Positions 35,570 to 47,249 are shown, counted from the first letter of the stretch. The stretch is DNA of 64,000 nt from Inia geoffrensis (GCA_036417435.1 CM070915.1:80353799-80417798); one strand, 5' to 3'. The notes: generated by a model not told the origin, from the sequence alone. Numbers and translations: made by a program.

Positions 35570-36050
35570 TATGGCACACCTCAGAGATACTGTGGGCTCG
35601 GATCCAGACCACTCACCACAATAAAGCGAATACTGCCATAAAGTGAGTCACATGAATTTGGGAGGTTCCCAGTGCATATAAAAGTTATGTCTACACTATA
35701 CTGTAGTCTGTTAAGTGTGCAATAAATACATTATATCTAAAAAAACCCACTTAATTAAAGAATACTTAATTGCTAAATTATGCTAACCATCATCTGAGCC
35801 TTCAGCAAGTCATGATGTTTTTGTAACAGTAGCATCTAACATCACTGACCACAGATCGCCACAGCAAACATAGTCATGATGAAAAAATCTGAAATACTGC
35901 ACAAATTACCAAAACGTGACACCAAGACACAAAGTGAGCAATGCCATTGAAAAATAGCACTGAAAGACTTGCTTGACACAGGGATGCCGCAAAACTTCAA
36001 TTTGTGAAAAATGCAGGATCCACCAAGCTCAATAAAACAAGGTAAGCCTA
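35570..36050. mobile_element. Tigger1-derived non-autonomous DNA transposon
   Basis: Starts GGCACACCTCAGAGATACTG and ends AAAACAAGGTAAGCC, the inverted ends of Tigger1 (CAGGCATACCTCGGAGATA), between TA dinucleotides. Inner parts CCAGTGCATATAAAAGTTAT and AAAACGTGACACCAAGACAC also match Tigger1 from memory. The transposase is deleted. Inserted in L1 ORF2. Confidence 0.8.
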
Positions 36051-36592
36051 TATTAAAGCAACTGAATCAATAATTCATAACCTTCCAAAACAGAAAGCAT
36101 CAGGCCCAGATGGGTTCACTGATAAATTCTATCAAACGTTTAAGAAAGGAATTATACCAATACTCTATAATTTCTTCCATGAAGATAGTAGCAGAAGGAA
36201 TATTTCCTAACTCATCCTCCGAGGACAGCATTCACCTAGTACCAAATCCAGATAAAGACATTACATGAAAGGAAAACTACAGACCAATATCTCTCATGAA
36301 CATGGTTACAAAAGCCCTTAACAAGATATTAGCAATCTAATCCAACTATATATAAAAAAGGATTACACCATGACCAAATGGGATTTATTACAGGTTTATA
36401 AGGCTGGTTCGGTATTTAAAAAACCAATTACTGTAATTTATCATATCAACAGACTAAAGAAAAGTCATATGATCATATCAATAGATGCAGAAAAAGTGTT
36501 GGACAAAATCCAACACCCATTCATGATAAAAACTCTCAGTAGCCTAGAGGGGGTTTCCACAACTTGGTGAAGAAATTTACAAAAAACCTACA

Positions 36593-37357
36593 CACAGAAT
36601 AAACCAATAAAGAAGTTCCGTGATTTAGGAAAGAATGAATCGAGCCTAAATGATAAATAGAAGGGAGGCCCAGGACAAGAGCTGACAACAGAGCAACTAG
36701 TCAAGATGGGTTCAGAGGGACAGAAGGCTCCAGGAGGGAGATTACAGAGGAAAAGGATGACTCCAAAGATTTGTCACCGTTTTTCAGAATTTGCGAGAAA
36801 ATCAGGGTGTAGGGCAGGCAGTGCTAGGAAAAAAAAAGTCAACATAAAACTCCATGAAAAAAGCCATAGAAGAAAGGAACTAGAGCGTGTAGACTAGTTT
36901 CCCATTCAGCTAAAAGTATTTATATAATCATCATAATAAAAATACCATTTTAAAAGATTTTTTTCATGTGGACCATTTTTAAAGTCATTATTTAATTTGT
37001 TACAATATTCCTTCTGATTTATGTTTTGTTTTTCTGGCCATGAGGCATGTGGGATCTTAGCTCCCCAACCAGGGATTGAACCCACACCCCTTGCACTGGA
37101 AGGCGAAGTCTTAACCACCAGACCACCAGGGAAGTCCCAAAATTCCATTTATTGATTTTCATCTTTGAGGACCAACCTGTAGACAAAGTGCAAGGCTTTA
37201 TAGCTACAGAACAGTATTGCCCTCAGCAGCACACAGAACCAACCGCAGGGGAAGGAAGCCAGCGGTAGGAGAAGAGCAGGGCTCTCTTCCTTCAGCGTGT
37301 GGAATAAAGTGATTATCTTTTTCTGTTTAGCAGAAAAAACAACAAACAAACAAACCC
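36593..37357 (+). pseudogene. Probable processed retrocopy of an unidentified transcript
   Basis: A 765-base block interrupting L1 ORF2 with CCTACA on both sides (36587-36592 and 37358-37363). It ends with AATAAA at 37303-37308, 20-odd bases further an A-rich tail (CAGAAAAAACAACAAACAAA), which is the layout of reverse-transcribed mRNA. No parent gene is recognised, and the 63-codon ORF at 36706-36897 matches nothing I know. A SINE sits inside it at 37028-37138. It could instead be an unrecognised non-LTR repeat. Confidence 0.5.
37028..37138 (-). repeat. Short tRNA-Glu SINE (older CHR-related)
   Basis: Antisense: CTGGCCATGAGGCATGTGGG through ACCACCAGGGAAGTCCC. It lies inside the retrocopy-like insert at 36593-37357, so it was inserted later than that insert. 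Confidence 0.85.
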
Positions 37358-37967
37358 CCTACAGCTAACATCATTACCTAATGGTGAGAAAGAAAGTTGA
37401 TGCTTCTCCTTACGATGAGCAACAGGGCAAGGAAGTCCCCTCTCACTGCTTCTATGCAACCTGGTGCTGGGAGTCCCAGTTCATGCCAGAGGCCAGAAAA
37501 GGAAATAAAATGTATACAGGTCGGGAATGAAGAAAAACACTCTCCTGTCCACAGATGACAGTTTTCTCTGTAGAATATCCCAAAGAATCAACAACAAAAA
37601 AATCTAGAACTACAAACATGTTCGTAGCTAGGTTGTAGGATACAAGGTTAAAATACAGAAGTCAATTGCTTTCCTATATACTAACAATAAACGAGGGAAT
37701 TTGAAATTAAAAACACACAACACCATTTACATTAGCTAAAATAAATGAAATACTTAGGTATAAGTGTAGCAAAATATGTACAAGATCTATATGAGGGAAA
37801 GTACAAAGCTCTGCTGAAAGAAATCAACGGTGAGATGTTCCATGTTTACGTACAGGAAGGCTCAACAGTGTTAAGACGTACATTTTTTCTACGTTGCTCT
37901 ACAGATTCAACACAATCCCAATCAAAATCCCAGCAAGTTATTCTGTGGATACCAACAAACCGATTTT

Positions 37968-38175
37968 TTTTTTTTTTTTTTTTGCGGTACGCGGGCCTCT
38001 CACTGTTGTGGCCTCTCCCCTTGCGGAGCACAGGCTCCGGGCGCGCAGGCTCAGCGGCCATGGCTCACGGGCCCAGCCGCTCCGTGGCACGTGGGATCTT
38101 CCCGGACCGGGGCACGAACCCGCGTCCCCTGCAGTGGCAGGCGGACTCTCAACCACTGCGCCACCAGGGAAGCCC
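37968..38175 (-). repeat. CHR-2 type SINE with perfect target duplication
   Basis: Antisense copy. The duplication CCAACAAACCGATTTT is perfect over 16 bases at 37952-37967 and 38176-38191, suggesting a relatively young insertion. Host is L1 ORF2. Confidence 0.95.
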
Positions 38176-39935
38176 CCAACAAACCGATTTTAAAGTTTAT
38201 GTGGAAGAGACAAAGACCTAGAATAGCCAAGACAATAGTGAAGAACACGCTGGAGGACTACACACACCAGCGCTGCCGTAATCAGGACAGTGTTGTAGCA
38301 GTGAAAGAATAAGTCAGTGAAACAGAACAGAGAGCCTAGAAATAGACCCGCATAAATATAGTTGACTGATCTTTGACATTTCAATAGAGAAAGGACAGCC
38401 TTTTCAACAGTGACAGAACAGACAAAACACATGGGAAAAAAATGAATCCAGAAAGACCTTACACCTTTCACAAAATTTAACTGAAAATGGATCATAGACT
38501 TAAGTGTAAAATGCAAAACTATACAACTCCTAGAAGAAAACAGGAGAAAATCTGGGTGACCCTGGACCAGACAACAAGTGTTTAGATTCACCAAAAGCAC
38601 AATTCGTGAAAAAAACAAGTTGATGCTGGACTTCATGAAAATTAAAACTGCTCTGCAGACGCTGTTAAGAAAATGAAGAGACAAGCCAAGGACAGGAAAA
38701 AATATTTGCAAAAGACCTATCTGACAAAGGACTGTTATCCAAAATATATGAAAAAACTCTTAAAACTCAACAATAAGAAAATGAACAACCTGAATAAAAC
38801 ATGGACCGAAGCGCGTCACAGACCCCTTCTCCCCACAGAAGACATACAGGTGGAAAATGAGCACGTGAAGGTCGCTCCACGCCACGTGTGGCCAGGGAAA
38901 CGCAAACTAAAGTAGCAATGAGGCACCAGCACACACCTGTCAGAATGGCTGACAATCTAAAGCCCTGCGAACACCAAACGCTGGTGAGGACGTGAAGCAC
39001 AGGGGATGCGACCTGTTGCAGAGCTCTGCTCTGGGGGCACGAGGAGGACTTTGCTGGCCCAGCTCTCCCTCCACTGCCCAGGTGTCGCTCCACGGGTGCT
39101 GCTGGCCAGGGACCCTCCATCAACACTGCCCTTCTCCGGAGAGGCCACAGTGGACACTGGCTCTCTCACCGGGGGCCACGCTTCCTGACACTGCCCTGTG
39201 GTCATGCTGTCTGCGCCGGGAGGGCCCAATCACAGCCTCAGTTCTGTCCCTCGGAAGGGTCACCGTCTTCTTCCTGGTGCAGCCGCTGCTCTCTACTTAT
39301 GACCATGGCCCACATGAACACCACCTGAAACAACAGGAATACACCCAAAGAGCGGAAAATACATGTCCACCCAAAGGCCTTACATGAATACTCACAGCAT
39401 CAAAAGAAATGTGCATCAACTGATGAATGTTTAAGCAAAACAGGGTCTACCCATACAATGGAATATTCAGCCACAGAAAGGAATGCAGCCTGAGAAATGC
39501 CTCGAAAATGTTCTGCTGAGTGAAAGCAGCCAGAAACCAAGGAGCACACAGTGCAGGATTCATGTGCGTGAGTGTCCGTGAGACTGAAGGGACAGAAGCA
39601 GAAGCCAGGGGCTGGGTGGGGGCGGGGCGTGACTGCGGACAGACACGGGTTCCTCTCTGGGGTTAGTCAGTGGGCGTGCTTGCACAACTGTGTGAGCACA
39701 CTAGAAACAGTAAGCGGTACACTTTAAAAGGGTGAGTTTCATCTCAATGACACTGTGATTGAAAACCAGACTGCCACTTTGTTTTCAAAGCCACTCAGAT
39801 GACAAAAGCCAAAATGTAAAATAGGAGGTGGTTGCACAACCCTATAAATGGACTGCCACTGAGTTTCTCACTTTAAAATGGTTAATTTTGTGTTCTGTAA
39901 ATCTCACTATAAATTATTTTAAAAAAATATTAGGG

Positions 39936-40172
39936 GCTTCCCTGGTGGTGCAGTGGTTGGGAGTCCGCCTGCCGATGCAGGGGACGCGGGTTCGTGCCCT
40001 GGTCGGGCAGGATCCCACGTGCCACGGAGCGGCTGGGCCCGTGAGCCATGGCCGCTGAGCCTGCGCGCCCGGAGCCTGTGCTCCGCAATGCGAGAGGCCA
40101 CAACAGTGAGAGGCCCGCGTACCGCAAAAAAAACCCCAAAAAACAAAAAAAACAAAAAACCCCCCCCAAAAC
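39936..40172 (+). repeat. CHR-2 type SINE
   Basis: Sense copy, with an A/C-rich tail (AAAACCCC-type). Target duplication TATTAGGG at 39928-39935 and 40173-40180. Confidence 0.93.
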
Positions 40173-40180
40173 TATTAGGG

Positions 40181-41859
40181 TCTTCAGAAAACTCGGGTCT
40201 TCTCTCTGTCCCTACAAGCGTCTACACATTCTCCTCTGCTTTTGCACCTCTGTGCTTCTTAGTCCCTGGCTGCAGGTAAGAGTGGGTCAGGTTCCAAACC
40301 CTCCTCAGGAAGCCAGCTCTTCAGGTGCATTTTCTCATAAAATGGTGCTTCGGGTGGTGGCGATGCCTGCGGTCTCCTAAAGCCAAAGTGGGAGGGGTGG
40401 GGACTGTCACTCGGGGGCTGCTTCCTCATCCTTCCCTGCTCTGCGCCCGGGAGCGACCCCGCTCTGAGAGAGGTGAGGGGATGGGAGCCTCTCGGCGGGC
40501 GGCTGGAAACCACAGGCTGTGGACAGGCTGCCTGAGACTGCTCGAGCTTGGCCCTCTCGGCCTCCAGCCTCACGGCCACCCTCCCCCATGCTCCTCCAAA
40601 CAGCAGCGCAATCATCTTCCTGCCAACAGCCAGCCCCTGGTTTGCACCACAGTCGATCCATCTGTGGTGCTGAAAGAATGGCTTCATTTAAGACAAAAAT
40701 CTGACCATCCCACCTCGTTAACACAGCCGGGGACAGCAGAACAGCACAGGGCCAGCCGGCCCACGACAGCCCTGCTCCGCCAGCACACGAAGCTCTCACG
40801 GCTGCCCGGCGTTCTCCACGTGCCCTCACCTGTCTGGAAGGCCTTGACCAACTCTGCCAGAGCAATCCTGAGGGCCCTGGCGCCCCACCCCTGCCGTCAC
40901 TGCCTCCAGCCCCCAGCCAGCCGCCTGCCGCCCAGAGCACAGAGCACTGAATGTCCGCCTTCGCCACCAGCTCATTTGCTCCTCAGCAAGGCTTTGGGGT
41001 CAGTCCTGTTATCCCTGTTGCAGAGATGAGAAAGTGGGGACCCGGACACAGGTGACAGAGCCCACCTTCTTCAGGACCACCAGGCTGTAGCAGTTATGTT
41101 TCGGTACTAACGGCAAAAGGAAACACAAAGAAGGGAAAATGCAAACGGCCTCAACACAATGAACACGTGCTCAATCTCACAAGCACACAGGGACTGTGGA
41201 TTCACGCATCAGTGGCATCACAGCTTTTGCTGTTCGTAAAAACCACAGTGGGGTTCAGGAATCTAGTGGTCCAAGGGTGGAAGAGACAGGCCCTCAATGT
41301 TACTTTTGGAATTTCTGTACTTTTTGGAAATTAATTCAGCAAATTGCTTTCACAGACATTCCTGCCCTCCGTCCACGTCTCGCTCCCCTGTACTGAATTT
41401 GTTACCCTACCTGTCAGTTTCCCTCCTGACTAATCCACCTGCAGATCTACTTCCTTGCCCTGTTTCGCCCCCCACCCTGGGTGCTACCTGAGGCCGCAGC
41501 CCCTCCGGCCCCTCCAGATGCCCCTACAGCCTCTTCCCAGACTCTGGCGCTTATCCACCTGCCCTGTCAGCAGCCTTTGTAAGCCCTGCTCTCCTCCTGC
41601 CCCCACCCTGCACCTGATCAGCGCCCCCTCCCCTGCCATCTCGGCTCAGGGCTCCTGTCCATGCCTCTTACAGGTGAGGTCCTGGAGACGGGCACTCGGA
41701 GCCCCGCAGGCTGCTGTCCTGTCTCTGGTCGCGTCTTTGTTACGCATCCAATGTCAGGCACGCAACGAATACTCGATGAACAAATGAGCAAATGAATATA
41801 AGGTAAGTGTGATACTTAAGGAAATACAAATACCTCTTCCATCAAAATCGACTACCCAC
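40181..41859. other. GC-rich SPIDR intron without confirmed features
   Basis: Many overlapping ORFs on both strands result from low stop density. One exon-like segment near 40848-40885 was examined and rejected (see rejected list). Confidence 0.5.
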
Positions 41860-42006
41860 CTTGGACGCTGCAAATGGAGTTGACCCGAGTGACAGAATCC
41901 AGCTCATCCAGCCTCACAGGGCTCGTCAGCTCCCAGGCACCAGAGGCCACACCCAGCTGGGGCTTTGGAAGCAGGAGGACAGTTCGTTCAACACAAACAA
42001 GCTGAC
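41860..42006 (-). CDS. SPIDR: SPIDR coding exon
   Basis: A 147-base exon reading (G)QLVCVERTVLLLPKPQLGV and on through a TRVNSICSVQ end. Acceptor GTCTCTGTTGGCAG, donor GTGGGT. It begins by completing the Gly codon split from the exon at 43315-43519 and ends with the first base of another Gly codon. The hydrophobic beta-rich pattern fits the C-terminal SPIDR domain. It is separated from the next exon by a 12.7 kb intron filled with a long L1 and its insertions. Confidence 0.92.
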
Positions 42007-42549
42007 CTGCCAACAGAGACACTTCAGATTATTGCAGCTCTGAGGCTTGAAACAAGCGAGTTCTCCTGCCAGTTGAGCTGTGTCCTCTGCCAGCCACCTG
42101 GGAGCTGGGGGGACTGGGGGAGCCAAGGGCACCACTGTGCGGCCCCCGTGTGTCCAGAGACACGGCACCGTGCAGAAAGGAGGCCCAAAGCCTTGTGCAC
42201 TAAGCGGTAGGAGCACAAACACTGCGTTCAAATTCCATTCATAAAGGCAAATTCTGTGTCATGCAGGTTCTATGCACTGAAAAATACACAGTCTAGGCAG
42301 GACCCTACTCTGATTCCTGGAAAAGAGTACTGACTAATCTAAGCACACAGTTAGGCCTCTGTATCTGCAGGTTCTGCGTCTGCAGATTCAAACCAGCACG
42401 GATTCAAACAACAGTGGATGGAAAATATTTGGAAAAAAAGTTCCAGAAAGCAAAATTTGAATTTGCTGCACACTGGCAAGTATTCACACAGCACTGACAT
42501 CGTATTAGGTATCGCAAGTGATCTGGAGAAGATTTAAAGTGTGGGAGGA

Positions 42550-42886
42550 GGGCTTCCCTGGTGGCGCAGTGGTTAAGAATCTGCCTGCCAATGCAGGGGA
42601 CACGGGTTTGAGCCCTGGGCCGGGAAGATCCCGCAAGCCGCACATCCACTAAGCCCGTGGGTCACAACTACCGAGCCTGCGCTCTAGAGCCCGTGTGCTG
42701 CAACTACTGAGCCCACGTGCCACAACTACTAAAGCCCGTGTTCCACAACAAGAGAAACCACCGCAATGAGAAGCCCACGCAACAAAGGGTAGCCCCCGCT
42801 CGCCGCAACTAGAGAAAGCCCGTGCATAGCAACGAAGACCCAACACAGCCAAAAATAAATAAATAGATTTATTTAAGAAAAAATAC
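42550..42886 (+). repeat. CHR-1-like long SINE
   Basis: About 337 bases with the full-length tail region (CAACTACTGAGCC units, GTAGCCCCCGCTCGCCGCAA) and an AAATAAATAAATAG tail. Short duplication GGGAGGA on both sides. It lies in the SPIDR intron between exons 41860-42006 and 43315-43519. Confidence 0.92.
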
Positions 42887-43314
42887 GGGAGGATGTGTGC
42901 AGCTCCTATGCAGATACCACCATTTTACAGAAGGGCCCTGAGCACCTGCAGGTCTTGGTGTCCGCAGAGGGGTGGATACTGAGGGACGAAAGCACGTGTT
43001 TAACTGTTCTAGCTTTTCATTTGTTTTAAAAAGTGATGTGCCAGGCAGTGGCTTCAGGTGGCTTCTGCACCTGCGAAGTGTGACCCCAACAGACCACCCT
43101 TGAGTGACCACTGGCATCTCCTGCTGCGGTGCCGGCACTGCATGCAGGGGGTTCTGGTTCTGCCCACGTGGCCGTCACAGGGGTCTTGCCCGCAGTGGAC
43201 TTCGGGATGGGGCCTGCGTTTGCAGAGCAAGACAGAGGCATCAAGAACGCACAGGGCCACTTTCTGGCGCCCCTCGGCCACCACACCAGAGCCATCAGTA
43301 AGAGGGCAGCATAC

Positions 43315-43519
43315 CCTGGCCTCGGAGGGCGTCCCGGAAGAAGAAGCTCTCGGAGGCGGCCGCAGAGAGCGCGTCCCGGACGTCCTGGCCCAGCACGCAC
43401 GAGGGGGCCACACGCACAGGCGTGGTCTTGGGGAGACCGGAGCCCCCGTCCTGTGTTTGCAGAGTAACGTCGGTCACCACCAGCCACAGCTCCCTTGGCT
43501 CCAGAAGCGAACTGTTCAC
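43315..43519 (-). CDS. SPIDR: SPIDR coding exon
   Basis: A 205-base exon starting in phase 0 with VNSSLLEPRELWLVVTDVT and ending ...FFFRDALRGQ plus one base. Acceptor TGTCTTTATTATAG, donor GTATGC. The LWLVVTDVTLQTQ strand pair and the FFFRDALR segment match my memory of the human protein (IWLLVTDVTLQTK, FFKDALRDQG). Its first codon is GTG, not a start codon; this is an internal exon. Confidence 0.93.
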
Positions 43520-43924
43520 CTATAATAAAGACACAGTCAGGCTGTCAACTTAGAAGCTTCTCTTAGAGCCAAAATTATTTTTGAAAAGCAATAATCTTAG
43601 ATGGTTATTATTAACACTAACACTTTCTGATATCATTTCAGTAAGTATTTCAAAACAGGCAATAGCCTTTGCGTGTCTTGGTCAGCAGCCCCCAGGACAC
43701 GGCTGAGCCCTGTGAGCTCCCTCCTTGCAGCTGGTTTAAGGGCTCCTCTGTGGGGGGAGACCTGCCCGTCCCTGGCTCCATTCTGCTTGCCCTCTGACCC
43801 GTCAGGAAGAAGCCATGCCCTTCCTCCCAATGCCACGTGTTCACATATCATCACATTGCCTTACCGGCAGCACACACACTCTTCTCTCCTGCTAGATACA
43901 AGCTTCCCAAGGGTTAGGAATAGT

Positions 43925-44075
43925 TACGAACTGAATGTTTATGTCCTCCTCCTCTGCCTCTCCCCGCCCCACCAGTTCATATGTTGGAGTCCTACACTCC
44001 AACGCGATGTGATGGTAATGGGAGATGGGGCCTTCGGGAGGTGATTAGGACATAATGCCACTCTGCCATTAGGAT
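43925..44075 (+). mobile_element. ERVL-MaLR LTR fragment
   Basis: GTTCATATGTTGGAGTCCTA, GCGATGTGATGGTAATGGGA and GGGGCCTTCGGGAGGTGATT match the MLT1/MST type LTR from memory. Only about 150 bases remain, no internal retroviral sequence. Located in a SPIDR intron. The rest of 43520-44870 shows nothing else. Confidence 0.6.
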
Positions 44076-44870
44076 CCAGTAGGTGCAAATGGGGACAAGG
44101 GTTTGGCTGGGAAGGCCCCTGATGGAAGGCTGCGGATCCCACATGGCATGGCGGCTGACACGACCGGGCGGAGGAGGTGGCAGCACGGTCAGGAGCTGTG
44201 ACTTGGGTGGTGGAGAACGCTCACGTGGTTGGGAGGGTGATTACACACAGGAAGTTAGAGAAAGTTACAGGGAGGAAGATGAGAGCCCTCGAGTTCCGGG
44301 ACAGGTGCTGATTCTCTCAAGTGCCTACAAGCGAACAGGGAGTGGCTGTGACACGCGGCTGTCCAGCTCTGAGTTAAGGTCCAGTGGAGGCTCCTGCAGG
44401 ACTGAGGGTGCGCACTCGTGGGCCGAGAGCACCCCTCCCCTGGCCTCGGCCCTCTGACTTGGGTGCTGCCCCGGAGAGCTGCCTAAGGCCTCCCAGCGAC
44501 CACAGGCTTCTCTCGACTGTGGAAGAAAGAGACCTTAGAAACGGCTGAGCTCCACCCTGAGATTCCTACTCTCAGCCCGGAAAGGAGGCTTCGGCTGCTC
44601 CTTCCTTTCTACAGCCTGCCTGTGTCAGAGAGGGGCCGGCATGCCAGGTCTGAGAGCCGGGCGAGTTTCCCCTGGCGGCTGCACACCCAGCGCTTCACCA
44701 GGGGCTGCAGCCGCACCTGAACAAGGAATGGACTGACGACCACGTCAGCACAGAGTGCACAGAGCTCAAGTTCAACAGTGTTTTTCTCTTTTGGTACGGC
44801 AGCAGTTTCTGAGAGAGATTATCCTTTAATAAGCTATGCAACACGTTTTGAGAAAAGAGAGATGGATTAC

Positions 44871-44930
44871 CTGTGGTCTTTGGTAAATCACTCTGGCATA
44901 GAAACTGCAACGGGTACAGGGGCCATCAGT
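44871..44930 (-). CDS. SPIDR: SPIDR coding exon (20 residues)
   Basis: A 60-base exon, phase 0 at both ends, encoding TDGPCTRCSFYARVIYQRPQ. Acceptor TTCAATACCTTTCCAG, donor GTAATC. The CSFYARVIYQRPQ core corresponds to an OB-like strand in SPIDR orthologs. Confidence 0.93.
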
Positions 44931-45008
44931 CTGGAAAGGTATTGAAAACAGAGAGGAATGTCTCCCCAAGCTCACGGACACAGCAAAGTAACTGAGACCA
45001 GGGTACAA

Positions 45009-45030
45009 ACAAAGGCGCCACCTGGAGAAT
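45009..45030 (-). promoter_or_regulatory. CTCF-like motif overlapping a SPIDR splice donor
   Basis: Read on the - strand, TCTCCAGGTGGCGC fits the CTCF core CCASYAGRKGGCRS at 12 of 14 positions. It spans the last bases of the exon 45022-45165 and its GT donor, so coding, splicing and possible protein binding share the site. Confidence 0.4.
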
Positions 45031-45165
45031 TTCTCTTAAGAAGCGGGGAATCGGAGGCTGGTAAAGCTTCGAAATGGAGTCTTCTTCAATTGCATCAATT
45101 TGTCCCAGGTTCGGATGAGCAGTGAGGACGTAACAGAAGCTAGGAGGAGGCAGATGAGTTTTTTC
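45022..45165 (-). CDS. SPIDR: SPIDR coding exon
   Basis: A 144-base exon, phase 0 at both ends: EKTHLPPPSFCYVLTAHPNL, then GQIDAIEEDSISKLYQPP and a LREILQ end. Acceptor CATTTTAAACAG, donor GTGGCG. The donor is embedded in a CTCF-like motif (45009-45030) that recurs as an identical 22-mer at 62021-62042. Confidence 0.93.
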
Positions 45166-46110
45166 CTGTTTAAAATGAAGGCGAATGTATTGTTAAAAGA
45201 CTCAAATACACTATTAATATAAATCTACTCTTTAATAAAGACTCTTTATTCACAGATGCAGGCTGTTTCTCTGGAAGGCTCTGTAAGAGACGGGTTATGT
45301 TGTTTCTCTCTGGAAACAAGCGTAAGAACGTCTGTGCTTCTGAGTTTATTACCAATTCAAGATTTCATTTTAGAAGTTTATTTTTCAGAGTACACTGAAG
45401 ACACCATTTAGAAACTTCTTCCCTGGAAGTAATCTAGAGATGGCATTCCTGACCACTAGGCTGCTGGTCTAGCACAGGACAGAGCCACTGTCTCGGCCTG
45501 TGCTACGAAGTCAGCTACCACACAAGCACGGCAGCCCCAGTTCTCAGCTTGGGGACTAAAGCCCAAAGCATCCACTACCAGCCTGCTGGACAGGGCTCAG
45601 GGCGGGGAGTAGGGGCACATTTTCATCGCTCGATTTTGCTACCTGTGAGCAACTGGCTGCCATAAGCAATGTGATGAGGAAGGAAAGGGAAACCTCTGGC
45701 TGAGCTGGCGGCTGAACCTATACCCATGGGTTTTGTTTACTGAGCTTTTGCTCTAATTGGTGACTAAGTGTTGGTTCTACTACTGACTGGAAGGTGGCGG
45801 GGAAGCCACCTGCTTCTTGTCCGGTGCGAGGCTGAGACCCTCAGTGCACAGTGGCCCGTGACGATGCAGGTTGAGAGGCGTCGCGTAAAGTAACCTCAGG
45901 AGGCATGCGTGCAGCACCGTGTGGAAGGCAGCCAGGCAGCAGCTTGTGAGCGAGGCGAGTGGGTCTGGATCTCTGTACCGGCTCCCACCCTCTGGACCTG
46001 GGCTTCGTGGGGATGTGCACTGTAGGCTGGCACTGGCTCAGCGCCTGGTGGCCACAGAGCAGGTGCGATGGGGGGTGTGGGGTTGGGGGACGCTGCAATG
46101 CTGGGCTTAC

Positions 46111-46195
46111 CTCGAAGGCTGGCCCGTGGCCTGGTGCTTTCAGAAGCGCCACTGGAGGCCACATGGTGTCAATCAAACTGAAAAGCTCTGTCATC
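46111..46195 (-). CDS. SPIDR: SPIDR coding exon, most upstream SPIDR exon in the window
   Basis: An 85-base exon entered with one base of a split codon, then 28 codons: MTELFSLIDTMWPPVALLKA and PGHGPAFE. Acceptor CTTCTTTTTCCAG, donor GTAAGC. It needs an upstream exon ending in phase 2, which I do not find up to base 64000, so the gene continues outside. The nine exons total 1,069 bases, giving 355 residues plus stop in one frame. Confidence 0.92.
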
Positions 46196-46359
46196 CTGGA
46201 AAAAGAAGAGGTGCCTGGTCAGTGAGCTGCTCACAGGCAGACCTGCTCCACAGACACCAGGCCAAATGCCAAGGAGCCACCATTCAGGACGGTGAAGTCA
46301 GGGGTACACAGACAGACAGACCTTGGAACCTGACTGCACGAGAATAGGAAGGAGACTGT

Positions 46360-46995
46360 TCATTAAATTACGATGCCTCTGATATACCTGGAGAAAACTC
46401 TAATTCGAAAAGACACATGCATCCCAATGTTCACATCAGCACAATTTACAACAGCCAGGACATGGAAGCAACTTAAATGTCCATCGATGGAGGAGTGGAT
46501 AAAGAAGCTGTGGTGCACAGACACGATGGAATACGACTCAGCCATGAAAAAGAAGGAAATCATGCCATCGGCAGCAACGTGGGTGGTCCTAGAAATCAAC
46601 ATACTAAGTGAAGTAAGTCACAAACAGAAGAACAAATATCATATGATATCACTTATATGTGGAATGTAAAAAAATGATACAAAACGAACTTATTTACAAA
46701 ACAGAAACAGACTCACAGACATAGACAACAAGCTTACGGTTACCAGAAAGGAAAGGGAGAGGCATAAATTAGGAGTTTGGGGCTGACAGACACACACTGC
46801 TATATATAAAATAAACAACAAGGACCTATGGTACAGCACAGGAAACTCCACTCAGTATATTGTAGTAACTATAATGGAAAAGAATCTGAAAAAGAATATA
46901 TATATATGTATGTACACGTGTAACAACCATTTTGCTGTACACCTGAAACCCTGTAAATCAACTATACTTCAACTAAAAAAACTATAAAAAATTAT
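46360..46995 (+). mobile_element. L1 3' end (artiodactyl type)
   Basis: Late ORF2 (MPLIYLEKTLIRKDTCIPMF block, 46373-46669) and a 3' UTR ending with CTGTACACCTGAAACC and AATCAACTATACTTCAACTA, typical of ruminant/cetacean L1 tails. Confidence 0.85.
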
Positions 46996-47249
46996 GAGGC
47001 GATCCCTGGAAGAGAGGCGGAAGGGAAATGGTTACACAGAAAATATTTAAGGACACGGAAAGATATTCATGATACCCTGCTAAGTGAAAAGCAGACAACA
47101 AATTATAATGTCTCTCTCCCTCTAAAAGATAAAAAAATGTTGTTAGTGGTTATCTGAGTAGAACTTAAAGGTGACGTTTATTTTCTTCCTTTGGTTTATG
47201 TATTTCCTATATTTTGCAAAACAGGTATGTGTCACTCATAGAATAAAAA

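Larger units (their letters stand above)
33390..39770 (+). mobile_element. Long old L1 interrupted by at least six insertions
   Basis: L1M-type inter-ORF spacer (33390-33960), ORF2 (33960-38980) and 3' UTR (to about 39770). ORF2 text breaks at 36592 within AAAAACCTACA and resumes at 37358 with CCTACAGCTAACATC, showing that both halves belong to one element. Insertions: SINEs at 33781, 34383 and 37968, a Tigger1 derivative at 35570-36050, a retrocopy-like block at 36593-37357 holding its own SINE, and a GC-rich block at about 38998-39278. No intact ORF. Confidence 0.75.

Noticed and set aside
40848..40885. Exon-like segment on the - strand (GATTGCTCTGGCAGAG...ACAG followed by GTGAGG)
   Set aside because: Its splice donor is good but the acceptor lacks a pyrimidine tract, and its 38-base length cannot join the phase-1 end of exon 41860 to the exon at 29032, which already fit each other exactly.
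40407..40967. 186-codon - strand ORF and a 234-codon + strand ORF in the same GC-rich intron
   Set aside because: Overlapping open frames on both strands in GC-rich DNA, no homology recognised and no fit to SPIDR splicing.
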